Of a stretch of DNA of 32,396 bases, positions 15,772 through 23,724 are shown in pieces. Made by a program: the position numbers and the translations under genes. The notes under the pieces were generated by a model. It searched no databases. It was given only the letters and a program-made list of their open reading frames with translations, and was not told the origin of the DNA. The stretch is from Steroidobacteraceae bacterium. Its GTDB lineage: Bacteria; Pseudomonadota; Gammaproteobacteria; Steroidobacterales; Steroidobacteraceae. Where the stretch lies: positions 1 to 32,396 of the forward strand of contig JADGHX010000037.1 in NCBI GenBank assembly GCA_019683695.1, read 5' to 3'. Numbering within the stretch: the first letter of the stretch is position 1; the number at the start of each line of letters is the position of its first letter.

Positions 15772-16158
15772 TTGAATTCCGACGCCTATCACAGCTACCA
15801 CGCCGTCAATGTGGCCGCCCAGGTCGCGCAGGCCTCGCCGGTGCAGCTCGTGCTGATGTTGACCGACGGGCTCATCGAAGAGCTGTTGCGTGCGCGGGCA
15901 CATATCGAAGCGCGCCGCTACGAGCTCAAGGCGCGCAGCCTCGATCGCTGCGTCGACATGCTGAACGGGCTGTCGAGCGCGCTCGACGTCGAAGCGGGCG
16001 GCGAGCTGGTCGAGAACCTGAGCCGGCTGTACGAGTACTGCGCGCACCGGCTGTACCAGGCCGGTTACCAGCTCGATCCGAAGATCGTCGACGAGGTCGT
16101 GGATCACATGACGCTCCTGCGCAAGGGCTGGCAGGGCATGCAGGCGCGCCATGGCTGA
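15772..16158 (+). CDS. fliS: flagellin export chaperone FliS (lateral LafC)
   Basis: FliS binds the C-terminus of flagellin and keeps it unpolymerised before export. The 128-aa product has the family signature SPVQLVLMLTDG (about 23-34) after an N-terminal AYHSYHAVNV, then four helices. The start is TTG at 15772, with GAGGA a few bases upstream; no suitable ATG exists near the conserved N-terminus. It overlaps the next gene by 8 bases. Confidence 0.92.
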   Translation: MNSDAYHSYHAVNVAAQVAQASPVQLVLMLTDGLIEELLRARAHIEARRYELKARSLDRCVDMLNGLSSALDVEAGGELVENLSRLYEYCAHRLYQAGYQLDPKIVDEVVDHMTLLRKGWQGMQARHG

Positions 16159-16462
16159 GCAGACGGCACTCGGCACGATGGCCCCGCGACTGCGGCGGGC
16201 CGTCGCCGCGAAGGACTGGACGGCGCTTGCCGCGCTCGATCGCGAGCTGGCGTCCCTGCTGCGGCGACTTGCCGCATCGAAGTCGTTGTCGAGGGCGGAT
16301 CGTCGCGCACTGGAAGAGGTGCGTCAGGCTCACGCGGAAGGGCGGGCTGCGTGCGCACGCGAGCTCGACCTGTCGGCTGAGCGGCTGGCGGTGGCTCACG
16401 AGCGCAAAGGCGGCTGGATGGCCTACGCGCTGAACGGCGCCCCGGAAGAGGACCGCGAATGA
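16151..16462 (+). CDS. FliT-like chaperone (lateral LafD)
   Basis: This is a small helical protein of 103 aa, rich in Ala, Arg and Glu. Sequence alone does not identify it. Its place between fliS and fliK equals that of lafD/fliT in lateral and polar clusters, where FliT is the export chaperone of the FliD cap. Overlaps with fliS (8 bases) and fliK (ATGA) show tight coupling. The function is inferred from context. Confidence 0.7.
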   Translation: MAEQTALGTMAPRLRRAVAAKDWTALAALDRELASLLRRLAASKSLSRADRRALEEVRQAHAEGRAACARELDLSAERLAVAHERKGGWMAYALNGAPEEDRE

Positions 16463-17610
16463 ATGCACTGTTAACCCCTATCATGCCTCGCACCGCGCCG
16501 CTGGAGAGTGGCGAACCGAACCCTTCGCTGGAGCCGGTGCGGACCGCACGCTTTGGAGATGCGCTTCGCGTACAGGCAGCGAGCGATGCGGATGCGCTCA
16601 TCCCGTGCGTGCCTGCGGAAGGCGTGGGCGGGATCGAGCCTCTTCTCTCAGCTGCATTCTGCGCTTCGATCGTGCCGCAGCCGGATGTGGCGCACGAGGC
16701 TCCGGTGAAGAGCGCCGACGCGGAGCCGAATGACATCGGGCCACAGGAGCTGATGCTCACGTGGAGTCCGCCGATGAATCTCACAATCGCGGCCGCGCCC
16801 GGCGTGGCGGTCGGCACGCAAAGCGTTTCCGTCGGAAACGGGATGAGCGAGCGCGTAGCGGCTGCATTCGCGATGCAAGGCGGCACCACGCTGGCGGGGC
16901 CCGATTCGTCGCGCGCGAAAACACCTGGCGAACGAGTGACGGGTGGAGCCGTCGCCTCGGGCATGGAGCTGTTGCAGGCTCATGCCGGCGCCAACCTCTC
17001 AGACACTCGCGCAACTGCACCCGTGCACTTGATCGCGACTCGCGTTGCCAGCGCGACTGCGCCGATGAGCACGGGCGGGATGGAGAACGCGCAGCAGTTC
17101 CAGCCCGCACAGTCTCAGTCCGTACTGCTGGCGGCGATCCCTGAAGGCGGTGGCCTCGAGCGCGCGATCGAAACGTCGCAGACCCAACCCGACTCGCAGC
17201 GTGTTGCGACCGACAAGCCTGCCCTGGTGCAGGCGCTGGGCGAGCGCCTGCACGTTCAGATCAATCGCGGCGTTTCGCATGCTGTGATCCGTCTGGACCC
17301 ACCGAATCTGGGCACCATCGAGATCGTCATCCGCCATGAAGGCAACGGCGTGCAGGTCCACATGAGCGCGAGCCATGGCGATGTCCTGCGTCAGCTGCAT
17401 GGCATCGGCAACGCGCTCGCGCAGGACCTCGTTCAGCGCAACCACGGGGACGTCACCGTCCACGTCTCCGACAGCTCGCGAGAGGCAGACGGACGGGAGC
17501 GTCAGCGGCAAGGAACCGCTCACGAAGAGAGCCGTGCCCGGCCGGGACGGGCCTGGAGCGAGCCGGAAGATGGCGATCGCCCCGTCGCGTTCACGCTGGC
17601 GCGAGCCTGA
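16459..17610 (+). CDS. fliK: hook-length control protein FliK (lateral LafE)
   Basis: FliK measures hook length and triggers the FlhB switch. The 383-aa product has a long, low-conservation N-terminal part (about 1-250) acting as the ruler. Its C-terminal Flg_hook domain (about 255-345) contains RGVSHAVIRLDPPNLGTIEI and VQVHMSASHGDVLRQL, a clear family match. The last 35 residues are charged and disordered. The start overlaps the fliT-like gene, and the next gene begins 13 bases later. Confidence 0.92.
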   Translation: MNALLTPIMPRTAPLESGEPNPSLEPVRTARFGDALRVQAASDADALIPCVPAEGVGGIEPLLSAAFCASIVPQPDVAHEAPVKSADAEPNDIGPQELMLTWSPPMNLTIAAAPGVAVGTQSVSVGNGMSERVAAAFAMQGGTTLAGPDSSRAKTPGERVTGGAVASGMELLQAHAGANLSDTRATAPVHLIATRVASATAPMSTGGMENAQQFQPAQSQSVLLAAIPEGGGLERAIETSQTQPDSQRVATDKPALVQALGERLHVQINRGVSHAVIRLDPPNLGTIEIVIRHEGNGVQVHMSASHGDVLRQLHGIGNALAQDLVQRNHGDVTVHVSDSSREADGRERQRQGTAHEESRARPGRAWSEPEDGDRPVAFTLARA

Positions 17611-17623
17611 GGAGTAGCGCGTC

Positions 17624-18082
17624 ATGCAGAAATCGAGATGGGTGACCGCATGGGTGTTGACCGGTTTCGTCGCGCTGATCACGGGCGGCGGTGCCACCTG
17701 GTTCGTCATGGCCTCTCAGACGCAGAGCCGGCCGGGCAAGGCGACGCCCGTGGTCGATACGCGGGCCTACAAGTACATCAGTCTCGAAAAGGTGATCGTG
17801 AGGTTGCGCAGCCAGCAGGATGAGGAAACCTCGCATTACATGGCGATGGACCTGGTGCTGAAGACGCCCATCGATGAGGAGCGCGTCACGCGCGAGCATC
17901 TGCCGCTCCTGCGCAGCGTGACTGTCAAGGCGCTGTCGAACCTGACCTACGAAGAGGCGAACCGCGCGACAGTCGAGGAGCTCACGAAGCTCATCAACGC
18001 CGCCTACACGGAAACGTACGCGAACGATCGCGTGGGCAAGCCTTTCAGGGAAGCCATGGTGGGCAAGCTCATCATCGAGTGA
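17624..18082 (+). CDS. fliL: flagellar stator-associated protein FliL (lateral LafF)
   Basis: FliL is a single-pass inner-membrane protein that surrounds and supports the stator. The 152-aa product has one membrane segment (about 9-29, AWVLTGFVALITGGGATWFV) and a periplasmic stomatin-like domain (LEKVIVRLRS... and a C-terminal GKPFREAMVGKLIIE). It lies between fliK and fliA, the lafF slot, and its stop overlaps the fliA start. Confidence 0.9.
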   Translation: MQKSRWVTAWVLTGFVALITGGGATWFVMASQTQSRPGKATPVVDTRAYKYISLEKVIVRLRSQQDEETSHYMAMDLVLKTPIDEERVTREHLPLLRSVTVKALSNLTYEEANRATVEELTKLINAAYTETYANDRVGKPFREAMVGKLIIE

Positions 18083-18795
18083 TCATGCTGACGGCTTACG
18101 CGGAAATGGAATGTGCGGCCTCCGCGCCGTGCACGCCGGAAGACGAGCAACAACAGCTGCTCGCGCACGCGGCGCTCGTGAAGCGCGTCGTGCGTCAGTT
18201 GTCATCCAGTCTTCCGGGCGCGGTGGATCGGGAGGATCTGTATCAGGTGGGTCTCCTCGGGCTGCTGGATGCGTTGCGCCGGTACGGGGAGCCCGATGAG
18301 CGATTCCCCGCTTACGCCGTCGTGCGTGTGCGGGGCGCCATTCTCGACGAGCTGCGCCGGCAGGACTGGCGGCCGCGCGGCGTCCGGCGGGAAAGCCATC
18401 GCATTCGCGACGGGGTGCGTGAGCTCACGCGGCGCCTGGGCCGCGAGCCCACGCCGGCCGAGATCATGAAGGAACTGCAGCTGACGCCCGAAGCCTGGCG
18501 CGAATTCGAGCTTGCCGAGAGCGCCGGGGAGCTCGCGAACTTCGACGAGCTGATGCACGAGCTGCCGGATACTCATGGCGTACCCCGCAACTCTCCGGAG
18601 GCACAGCTGCTGCTCCAGCGCAGCATCGAGCAGGCGCTCGGCGCGCTCGACGAGCGCGAGCAGCGCGTGGTGCAGCTCTATTACGAGTTCGACTTGAGCC
18701 TGAAGGAGATTGCGGCCGTGCTCGGGGTGACCGAAGCGCGCGTCTGCCAGATCAACAAGGCGGCCCTGAAGAAGATGAAGGATCGTCTTCGGTAG
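18079..18795 (+). CDS. fliA: flagellar sigma factor FliA/sigma-28 (lateral LafS)
   Basis: This alternative sigma factor directs RNA polymerase to late flagellar promoters. The 238-aa product has region 2 (DREDLYQVGLLGLLDALRRY, then FPAYAVVRVRGAILDELRRQDW), region 3 (LTRRLGREPTPAEIMKEL) and a region 4 helix-turn-helix (LKEIAAVLGVTEARVCQINK). Start: GTG 18079, overlapping the fliL stop (GTGA), or ATG 18085 two codons later. Likely targets here are the sites at 814-839 and perhaps 8302-8328. Its anti-sigma FlgM is encoded about 2 kb downstream in the same run. Confidence 0.95.
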   Translation: MIMLTAYAEMECAASAPCTPEDEQQQLLAHAALVKRVVRQLSSSLPGAVDREDLYQVGLLGLLDALRRYGEPDERFPAYAVVRVRGAILDELRRQDWRPRGVRRESHRIRDGVRELTRRLGREPTPAEIMKELQLTPEAWREFELAESAGELANFDELMHELPDTHGVPRNSPEAQLLLQRSIEQALGALDEREQRVVQLYYEFDLSLKEIAAVLGVTEARVCQINKAALKKMKDRLR

Positions 18796-18822
18796 ACCCT
18801 CATCCTGCGGAGTACAACGTTC

Positions 18823-19734
18823 ATGCAATCCGTCATCGGCATCGCCACCCTCCTGGTCTGCGTGTTCGGCGGATACGTCCTGCACGGGGGGCGGATCGAT
18901 GTGATCTGGCAGCCGGTCGAGATCGTGATCATCGTGGGCGCCGGCGCCGGGGCGATCATTCTCGGCAATCCGCGCCACGTGCTCACGGAGATGTGGCTGC
19001 AGGTGCGCGAGGTTCTGTTCCACAAGAAGCCCGGCGAAGAGTTCCAGCGCCAGCTGCTGCTGCTCATGTACGAGCTGCTCCAGACCGCCGCCGGCGGGCT
19101 GAAGGCCCTCGATGCCCACGTGGAGAAGCCGCACGAGAGTGCGATTTTCAAACGCTACCCGCTGATTCTCGGCCAGCCGAAGCTGCTGCATTTCATCGTC
19201 GACAACTTCCGCCTCATGGCGATGGGCAAGATCAGCGCCCATGAGCTCGAAGGAGTGCTCGAGCAGGAGATCGGGTCCATTCACGAGGAGCTGCTGCAGC
19301 CGGCGCGCTCGCTCGGCCGCATCGGCGAGGCGATGCCGGGCTTCGGCATTCTCGCCGCGGTGCTCGGGATCGTGATGGCGATGAGCACGGTGGCCGAGGG
19401 CGCAAGCTCGGGCGATGTGGCCCTGCTGGTCGCGGCGGCGATGGTCGGTACATTCATCGGCATCTTCCTCTGCTACGGGGTGCTCGATCCAATCAGCAAC
19501 CGCATGAAGCAGCTCGTCGACGAGGAGGTGAAGGCGCTCGAGTCGGTGAAGGTGGTGCTGGTGACGCACGTCTCCGGCAAGCCCGCGTTGCTCGCGATCG
19601 ACGCGGGCCGACGCCTCGTGCAGCTCAACAGCAAGCCGAGCTTCGCGCGCCTGGAGGGCTGGATCGACAAGTTGCAGAACGGCGGCGACCCGAACGCCGT
19701 GCCGCGGCGACGTGCAGGAGACGTGCGTGCTTAG
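18823..19734 (+). CDS. motA: flagellar stator protein MotA (lateral LafT)
   Basis: This is the five-fold stator subunit that couples proton flow to rotor movement. The 303-aa product has four membrane segments: about 2-20, 28-48, and two late ones from about 172-188 and 203-222. The MotA signature MPGFGILAAVLGIVMAM (about 168-184) and a large cytoplasmic loop are present. The downstream MotB and overall type suggest a proton-driven stator. Its last 8 bases overlap the motB start region. No motX/motY is nearby. Confidence 0.94.
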   Translation: MQSVIGIATLLVCVFGGYVLHGGRIDVIWQPVEIVIIVGAGAGAIILGNPRHVLTEMWLQVREVLFHKKPGEEFQRQLLLLMYELLQTAAGGLKALDAHVEKPHESAIFKRYPLILGQPKLLHFIVDNFRLMAMGKISAHELEGVLEQEIGSIHEELLQPARSLGRIGEAMPGFGILAAVLGIVMAMSTVAEGASSGDVALLVAAAMVGTFIGIFLCYGVLDPISNRMKQLVDEEVKALESVKVVLVTHVSGKPALLAIDAGRRLVQLNSKPSFARLEGWIDKLQNGGDPNAVPRRRAGDVRA

Positions 19735-20722
19735 CCGGGCAGAGAAGGCCGACGCCATCATCAAGCGCGTGCCGCGCCGGCGCGAGGCGGGGTCGCACGG
19801 TTCGAGCGGCGCTTGGAAGGTCGCGTTTGCGGACTTCTGTCTCGCGTTGCTGTGCCTGTTTCTCGTTCTGTGGCTGCTGGCCGCGCGTCAGCAGGAAGCC
19901 ATGCAGGATCTGCTCAAGGCCGCCGGCGGCAACCTCATCGATGACGGCCGGGGTCGCATGGTCGAGTCGATGGGCGGGCCACGCGGCAGTCTCATCTCGC
20001 GTGAGCCGCTGCCGAGCGATGGCAACTCGGCCTCTCCGCGTCGGCGTGAGCCGGGCGAAGCCGATTCCGAGCCCCGCCCGCGGAACGTTCGGCTGTCGAA
20101 GACGCTGTATGAAACGAGCGCCGACATGGCCGAGCTCGCCAAGCTGTTCGCGCAGCTCGGGGAGCAAGTCGGGCTCGCCGGCAACATCCAGTCCGTGATC
20201 ACCCCTTACGGGCTGCGCGTCCTGCTTCACGACACCGAGAAGCAGGGCATGTTCGAGCGCGGAAGCGCACAGCCGAGCGAACGGTTCAAGGCGCTGCTCC
20301 GGCATCTCGGGCCGCTGTTCGCCCGGATCGAGAACCAGATGCTGATCGTCGGGCATACGGACTCGCTGCCGTATCGGCACAGCTCGCCCGCGGGCCTTTC
20401 GAACTGGGCCTTGTCCAGCGAGCGCGCGATGGCGGCCCGACGCTACCTGCTGGAGGGCGGAATGCCCGCGGACAGCGTGCTGCAGGTGGTAGGGCTCGCC
20501 GATCGCGCGCCACTCAACACGCGGGACACCACGGCGGACGAGAACCGGCGCATCGAGCTGCTCATCCTGACGAAGCGCCAGGCACGCAGCATCAGCGCGA
20601 TGTTCGGTGCGCCGGATGAGACTCAGCCATGGATCGAGGGTGTCGAGACGGCGTTGCCGGATCGCGAGGACATCCTCGCGCTCCGTGGCCAGTTGGGCGT
20701 GCCGGGGGCGGCTACGCCATGA
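19727..20722 (+). CDS. motB: flagellar stator protein MotB (lateral LafU)
   Basis: MotB anchors the stator to peptidoglycan and carries the ion-binding aspartate. From GTG 19727 the product is 331 aa. It has one membrane helix AFADFCLALLCLFLVLWL (about 33-50) with the channel aspartate at D36. A C-terminal OmpA-like domain (about 185-290) includes VGHTDSLPYRHSSPAGLSNW and ENRRIELLI. I choose GTG 19727 because AGGAG ends 6 bases upstream. A GTG at 19712 would add five residues but has no ribosome site. The stop overlaps an ATG, but flgM probably starts later. Confidence 0.93.
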   Translation: MLSRAEKADAIIKRVPRRREAGSHGSSGAWKVAFADFCLALLCLFLVLWLLAARQQEAMQDLLKAAGGNLIDDGRGRMVESMGGPRGSLISREPLPSDGNSASPRRREPGEADSEPRPRNVRLSKTLYETSADMAELAKLFAQLGEQVGLAGNIQSVITPYGLRVLLHDTEKQGMFERGSAQPSERFKALLRHLGPLFARIENQMLIVGHTDSLPYRHSSPAGLSNWALSSERAMAARRYLLEGGMPADSVLQVVGLADRAPLNTRDTTADENRRIELLILTKRQARSISAMFGAPDETQPWIEGVETALPDREDILALRGQLGVPGAATP

Positions 20723-20745
20723 GAACGAAGTTACGAGGTCGTGTC

Positions 20746-21060
20746 ATGAGAATCCCCTCGGGCAAGTCCACTCCGGATGTCGCCCCTGTGTCTCCGATAT
20801 CGCAGGTGGACCGCGTCTGGTCCGCATCGTCATCTGAATCGGGCGCAAGCGCTTCAGCCTCCGGTGTCGCGCTGGAATACAAGGTGCTGGAGCCGGCGCT
20901 CAAGGCGCTGCGCGAGATGCCGGATGTGGATGCCGCGCGGGTGGCGCAGTTGCGCGATGCGCTGGCGCGAGGCGAGCTGCCATTCAACGCGACCCGGCTT
21001 GCGGCGCTGATCGAGCGCTATCACCGGCCGACGGGCTCTTCGGGCGGGACGGACAAATGA
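20746..21060 (+). CDS. flgM: anti-sigma-28 factor FlgM
   Basis: FlgM holds sigma-28 inactive until the hook is done and FlgM itself is exported. From ATG 20746 the product is 104 aa, the usual size. The N-terminal half is Ser/Pro-rich and disordered. The C-terminal sigma-binding part ends with the family pattern LRDALARGELPFNATRLAALI. GAGG a few bases before this ATG supports it. An ATG at 20719, overlapping the motB stop, would add nine residues (MRTKLRGRV). flgN follows with an ATGA overlap. Confidence 0.9.
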   Translation: MRIPSGKSTPDVAPVSPISQVDRVWSASSSESGASASASGVALEYKVLEPALKALREMPDVDAARVAQLRDALARGELPFNATRLAALIERYHRPTGSSGGTDK

Positions 21061-21485
21061 GCCCACGCCAGGCGCTCGCGCGACTGTTCGAAGGGGTGCG
21101 TGCGGACACCGCCGACTACGGCGTGCTGCGCGACCTGCTGGAGCAGCAATTCGCCGCGGCGCTCGCGCATCGCTCAGAGGAAATCACTGCTCTGGTGGAG
21201 CGCATTCTCGAGGTGACAGCCACACTCCGTGCGCGGAGCAAGGAGCGCACGCAGCTCGCGGCGCTGATTCTCGGCGGAAAGCGCAACTCCGTCACCATGC
21301 GCGACATCTCCGCGCGCCTGCCCGCGAACGCTCGCAAGACGTTCGATACCGCCTGGCAGCGGCTCGAATCGCTCGTGCGCGAGTGCAAGCGGCTCAATGC
21401 ACGTAACGCGCATCTGCTCATGACGCAGCGGGACATCATGCAGCGTGTGCTCGGCACGGAATCGGATACGTATGCGCCGGCTTGA
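21057..21485 (+). CDS. flgN: flagellar export chaperone FlgN
   Basis: FlgN is the export chaperone for the hook-filament junction proteins FlgK and FlgL. The 142-aa product is helical, with a long heptad-like stretch in the first half (LFEGVRADTADYGVLRDLLEQQ) and a family-like C-terminus (LERLVRECKRLNARNAHLLM type). Identification relies partly on position next to flgM. It ends only 6 bases before the convergent flgA gene, so no terminator separates them. Confidence 0.85.
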   Translation: MSPRQALARLFEGVRADTADYGVLRDLLEQQFAAALAHRSEEITALVERILEVTATLRARSKERTQLAALILGGKRNSVTMRDISARLPANARKTFDTAWQRLESLVRECKRLNARNAHLLMTQRDIMQRVLGTESDTYAPA

Positions 21486-21491
21486 TTCCGA

Positions 21492-22220
21492 TCAGTCCTG
21501 CGACAGCGCCGCCGACAGGGGCTCGACGATGTTCTCGTCCACCACGCGCGCGCGGATTTCCATGCCGTTGCCGGCATTGCGGACCCGGATCGTCTCGTTC
21601 CGCCGGCCCGACTCGAGCGCCTCACCGGCGACCTGGACCTCCACGCCGGCGTTGCGCGCCACGATATTCACGCGAGCGCCGCGCTTCACGAGCACGGGTT
21701 CCACGAGCCAGCGTCCCGAGACGACCTGCCCGGCGCGTAATGCCCGCCGGCTGGATTTGCCCACAACGGCTTCGATGTCCGGCATCGGGTCGGTCACGGC
21801 GGAGACGTCTCGTCGCTCGAGGGTCAGTTGTTCGGCAGCGATGGGTCGATGGGCCTCGACGTCTTCGCGCGCGACGACCACTTGCGCCGTCAGCGTTCCG
21901 CGCACCACGAACTCGATGCGTTTGGCCGGGGCGGAGCCGCAGACAACCGCGAATCGCATTCGGGACACCGTTCTCGTATCGACCGGCTCGACTTTCACGG
22001 GGTCCGCACAGGTGTCGACCGTGCCACGGGCGAGCGCCTGCACGCGCACCTGCGGATCGATGAGGCCGGCGCGTTCCGCGACCGCGAGCAGATGCTGCTT
22101 CGCCGATTGCTCGACCCGCTCCTGCGGGCTCGCGGCTTCCGCCGTGACACTGGCGCACGCGGCAAGCGCCGTCAGCAGCCAGGAGTAAAGGAACAGACTT
22201 GAACTGAAAGGCACAGGCAT
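21492..22220 (-). CDS. flgA: P-ring assembly chaperone FlgA
   Basis: FlgA is a periplasmic chaperone needed for P-ring (FlgI) assembly. From ATG 22220 the product is 242 aa with a signal peptide (about 1-29, FLYSWLLTALAACASVTAEAA) and a C-terminal SAF/ChapFlgA domain. Matches include AREDVEAHRPIAAEQLTLERRDV and the RALRAGQVVSGRWLVEPVLVKRG stretch. The frame is open to 22322, but that part is flgB antisense. Its ATG and that of divergent flgB share the tetramer CATG, so each gene's promoter must lie in the other's coding region. At the other end it meets flgN tail to tail. Confidence 0.93.
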   Translation of the reverse strand: MPVPFSSSLFLYSWLLTALAACASVTAEAASPQERVEQSAKQHLLAVAERAGLIDPQVRVQALARGTVDTCADPVKVEPVDTRTVSRMRFAVVCGSAPAKRIEFVVRGTLTAQVVVAREDVEAHRPIAAEQLTLERRDVSAVTDPMPDIEAVVGKSSRRALRAGQVVSGRWLVEPVLVKRGARVNIVARNAGVEVQVAGEALESGRRNETIRVRNAGNGMEIRARVVDENIVEPLSAALSQD

Positions 22221-22590
22221 GGCGATCCGTTTCGACAAGGTTTTGGGCGTGCATGAGCACGCGCTCGCGCTGAGAGCCGAGCGGACGAAGATTCTGGCGG
22301 CGAATCTCGCGAATGAAAACACACCCGGCTACCAGGCGCGCGACATCGATTTCGCCGCGAGCCTGCAGCGGGCACTCGAGACCGCGGCCGGCGAGCCCGG
22401 CTTCGCGGCGGAGGGCAGTGGCCCCGAGTTGCTTTACCGGGTACCGAATCACCCGTCACAGGACGGCAATACCGTGGAGCTCGGCGTGGAGCAGGCCCTG
22501 TTCTCGCAGAACGCGTCGGATTTCCACATGAGTCTCACGTTCATCAACATGAAATTGCGGGGCCTCGCACGGGCCATCGAGGGTCAGTAA
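22219..22590 (+). CDS. flgB: flagellar proximal rod protein FlgB
   Basis: FlgB is a proximal rod subunit. The 123-aa product has the rod/hook N-terminal signature ILAANLANENTPGYQARDIDF (about 32-52, family motif NNLANxxTPGY) and a C-terminal helix. AAAGG 8 bases before the ATG serves as the ribosome site and lies inside the antisense flgA gene. It opens the second plus-strand run, flgB to flgL. Confidence 0.95.
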   Translation: MAIRFDKVLGVHEHALALRAERTKILAANLANENTPGYQARDIDFAASLQRALETAAGEPGFAAEGSGPELLYRVPNHPSQDGNTVELGVEQALFSQNASDFHMSLTFINMKLRGLARAIEGQ

Positions 22591-22592
22591 CC

Positions 22593-23021
22593 ATGTCTTT
22601 CAGGAGCGTTGCCCAGATTGCCGGGTCTGCCATGACGGCGCAGACCGTGCGGCTCAACACCATCGCCAGCAACCTCGCGAACGCCGACACGGCCGCAAGC
22701 AGCGCAGCCGAGGCGTATCGTGCACGCAAGCCCGTCTTCGCTGCGATCTACGAGCGCGAGGCATTTTCCGACGAACCGATCGCCGGTGCGCGCGTCCAGG
22801 TGCTGGATGTCGTGCAAAGCACGGAGCCCGTGCGGGAGGCCTACGAGCCGGACAATCCGCTGGCGAACGACGAGGGCGTCGTCTTCTATTCGAACGTCAA
22901 CCCTGTCGCCGAAATGACCGACATGATGTCCGCCGCGCGCGCCTTCGAGACCAATGTCGACGTGCTGAACCGGGTGAAATCCATGCAGCAGGCGCTGCTG
23001 CGTCTGGGAGAAAACGAATGA
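22593..23021 (+). CDS. flgC: flagellar proximal rod protein FlgC
   Basis: FlgC is a proximal rod subunit. The 142-aa length is typical. It has an N-terminal helix with TIASNLANADTAAS (about 25-38) and a C-terminal part including the usual YSNVNPVAEMTDMMSAARAFETNVDVLNRVK pattern in two pieces. It follows flgB by 2 bases and overlaps flgD by 4. Confidence 0.95.
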   Translation: MSFRSVAQIAGSAMTAQTVRLNTIASNLANADTAASSAAEAYRARKPVFAAIYEREAFSDEPIAGARVQVLDVVQSTEPVREAYEPDNPLANDEGVVFYSNVNPVAEMTDMMSAARAFETNVDVLNRVKSMQQALLRLGENE

Positions 23022-23686
23022 CGATTCAACCCCAGGGCACCTCGGCGGTGCAGGGCCCGACCTCCGGCACCGCGTCGGCCATCACGGGCAACGGCGAGGT
23101 CACGCAGCTCTTCACGACGCTGCTCGTGGCGCAGATCCGTAACCAGAACCCGCTCGAGCCCGCCGACCCGAGCGAGTTCGTCAGTCAGCTCTCGCAGCTC
23201 AGCCAGGTGGAATCGCTGCAGCAGCTCGCGAAGCAGACCAGTGCGAACGGCGCCATGCTGGAGAGCCTGCAGGTGCTGGCGCTCGGCAATCACATCGGCA
23301 CTCGCGTGACTGCAGCCACGGACCATGTGGTCGTGGCGAAGGAGCCGATCACGGGCCACTTCACGCTCGAGAGCGGCAGCGAATCCGTCACGCTCGTCCT
23401 CGAGAACGGGGCGGGGCAGGCGCAGCGCATTGCGCTCGGCACCCGGCCGGCAGGTGACGTGCCGTTCACGATCGACCCCGTGAAGCTCGACCTGGCGCCG
23501 GGCACGTACTCCCTGCGCGTCGAAACCGCCGGCGCAAGCGCATCGCCCGTCGTGCAGGTCGTGGGCACGCTGCGCGGGGTCAGGATCACGCCGGCGGAGG
23601 GTGTGCGCCTCGACATGGAGCATGTCGGGGAGATCGCCTCGGACGCTCTCACGGCCTTCAACGGTGCGCCAGCCCAGGATCACTGA
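23018..23686 (+). CDS. flgD: flagellar hook cap protein FlgD
   Basis: FlgD is the scaffold that caps the growing hook and is lost on completion. The 222-aa product has the family N-terminal block FTTLLVAQIRNQNPLEPADP (about 30-49) with the following EFVSQLSQLSQVESLQQL. A Fn3/Tudor-like C-terminal region (about 95-195) follows. The ATG overlaps the flgC stop. flgE follows after 38 bases. Confidence 0.95.
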   Translation: MTIQPQGTSAVQGPTSGTASAITGNGEVTQLFTTLLVAQIRNQNPLEPADPSEFVSQLSQLSQVESLQQLAKQTSANGAMLESLQVLALGNHIGTRVTAATDHVVVAKEPITGHFTLESGSESVTLVLENGAGQAQRIALGTRPAGDVPFTIDPVKLDLAPGTYSLRVETAGASASPVVQVVGTLRGVRITPAEGVRLDMEHVGEIASDALTAFNGAPAQDH

Positions 23687-23724
23687 CACGCGCCCCCAAG
23701 CGAATTCGTCGAGAGGAATTTCAC

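Noticed and set aside
18202-19764. 520-aa minus-strand open frame opposite fliA and motA
   Set aside because: Composition (His, Arg, Gln, Leu) is typical of antisense frames; both plus-strand genes are clear family members.
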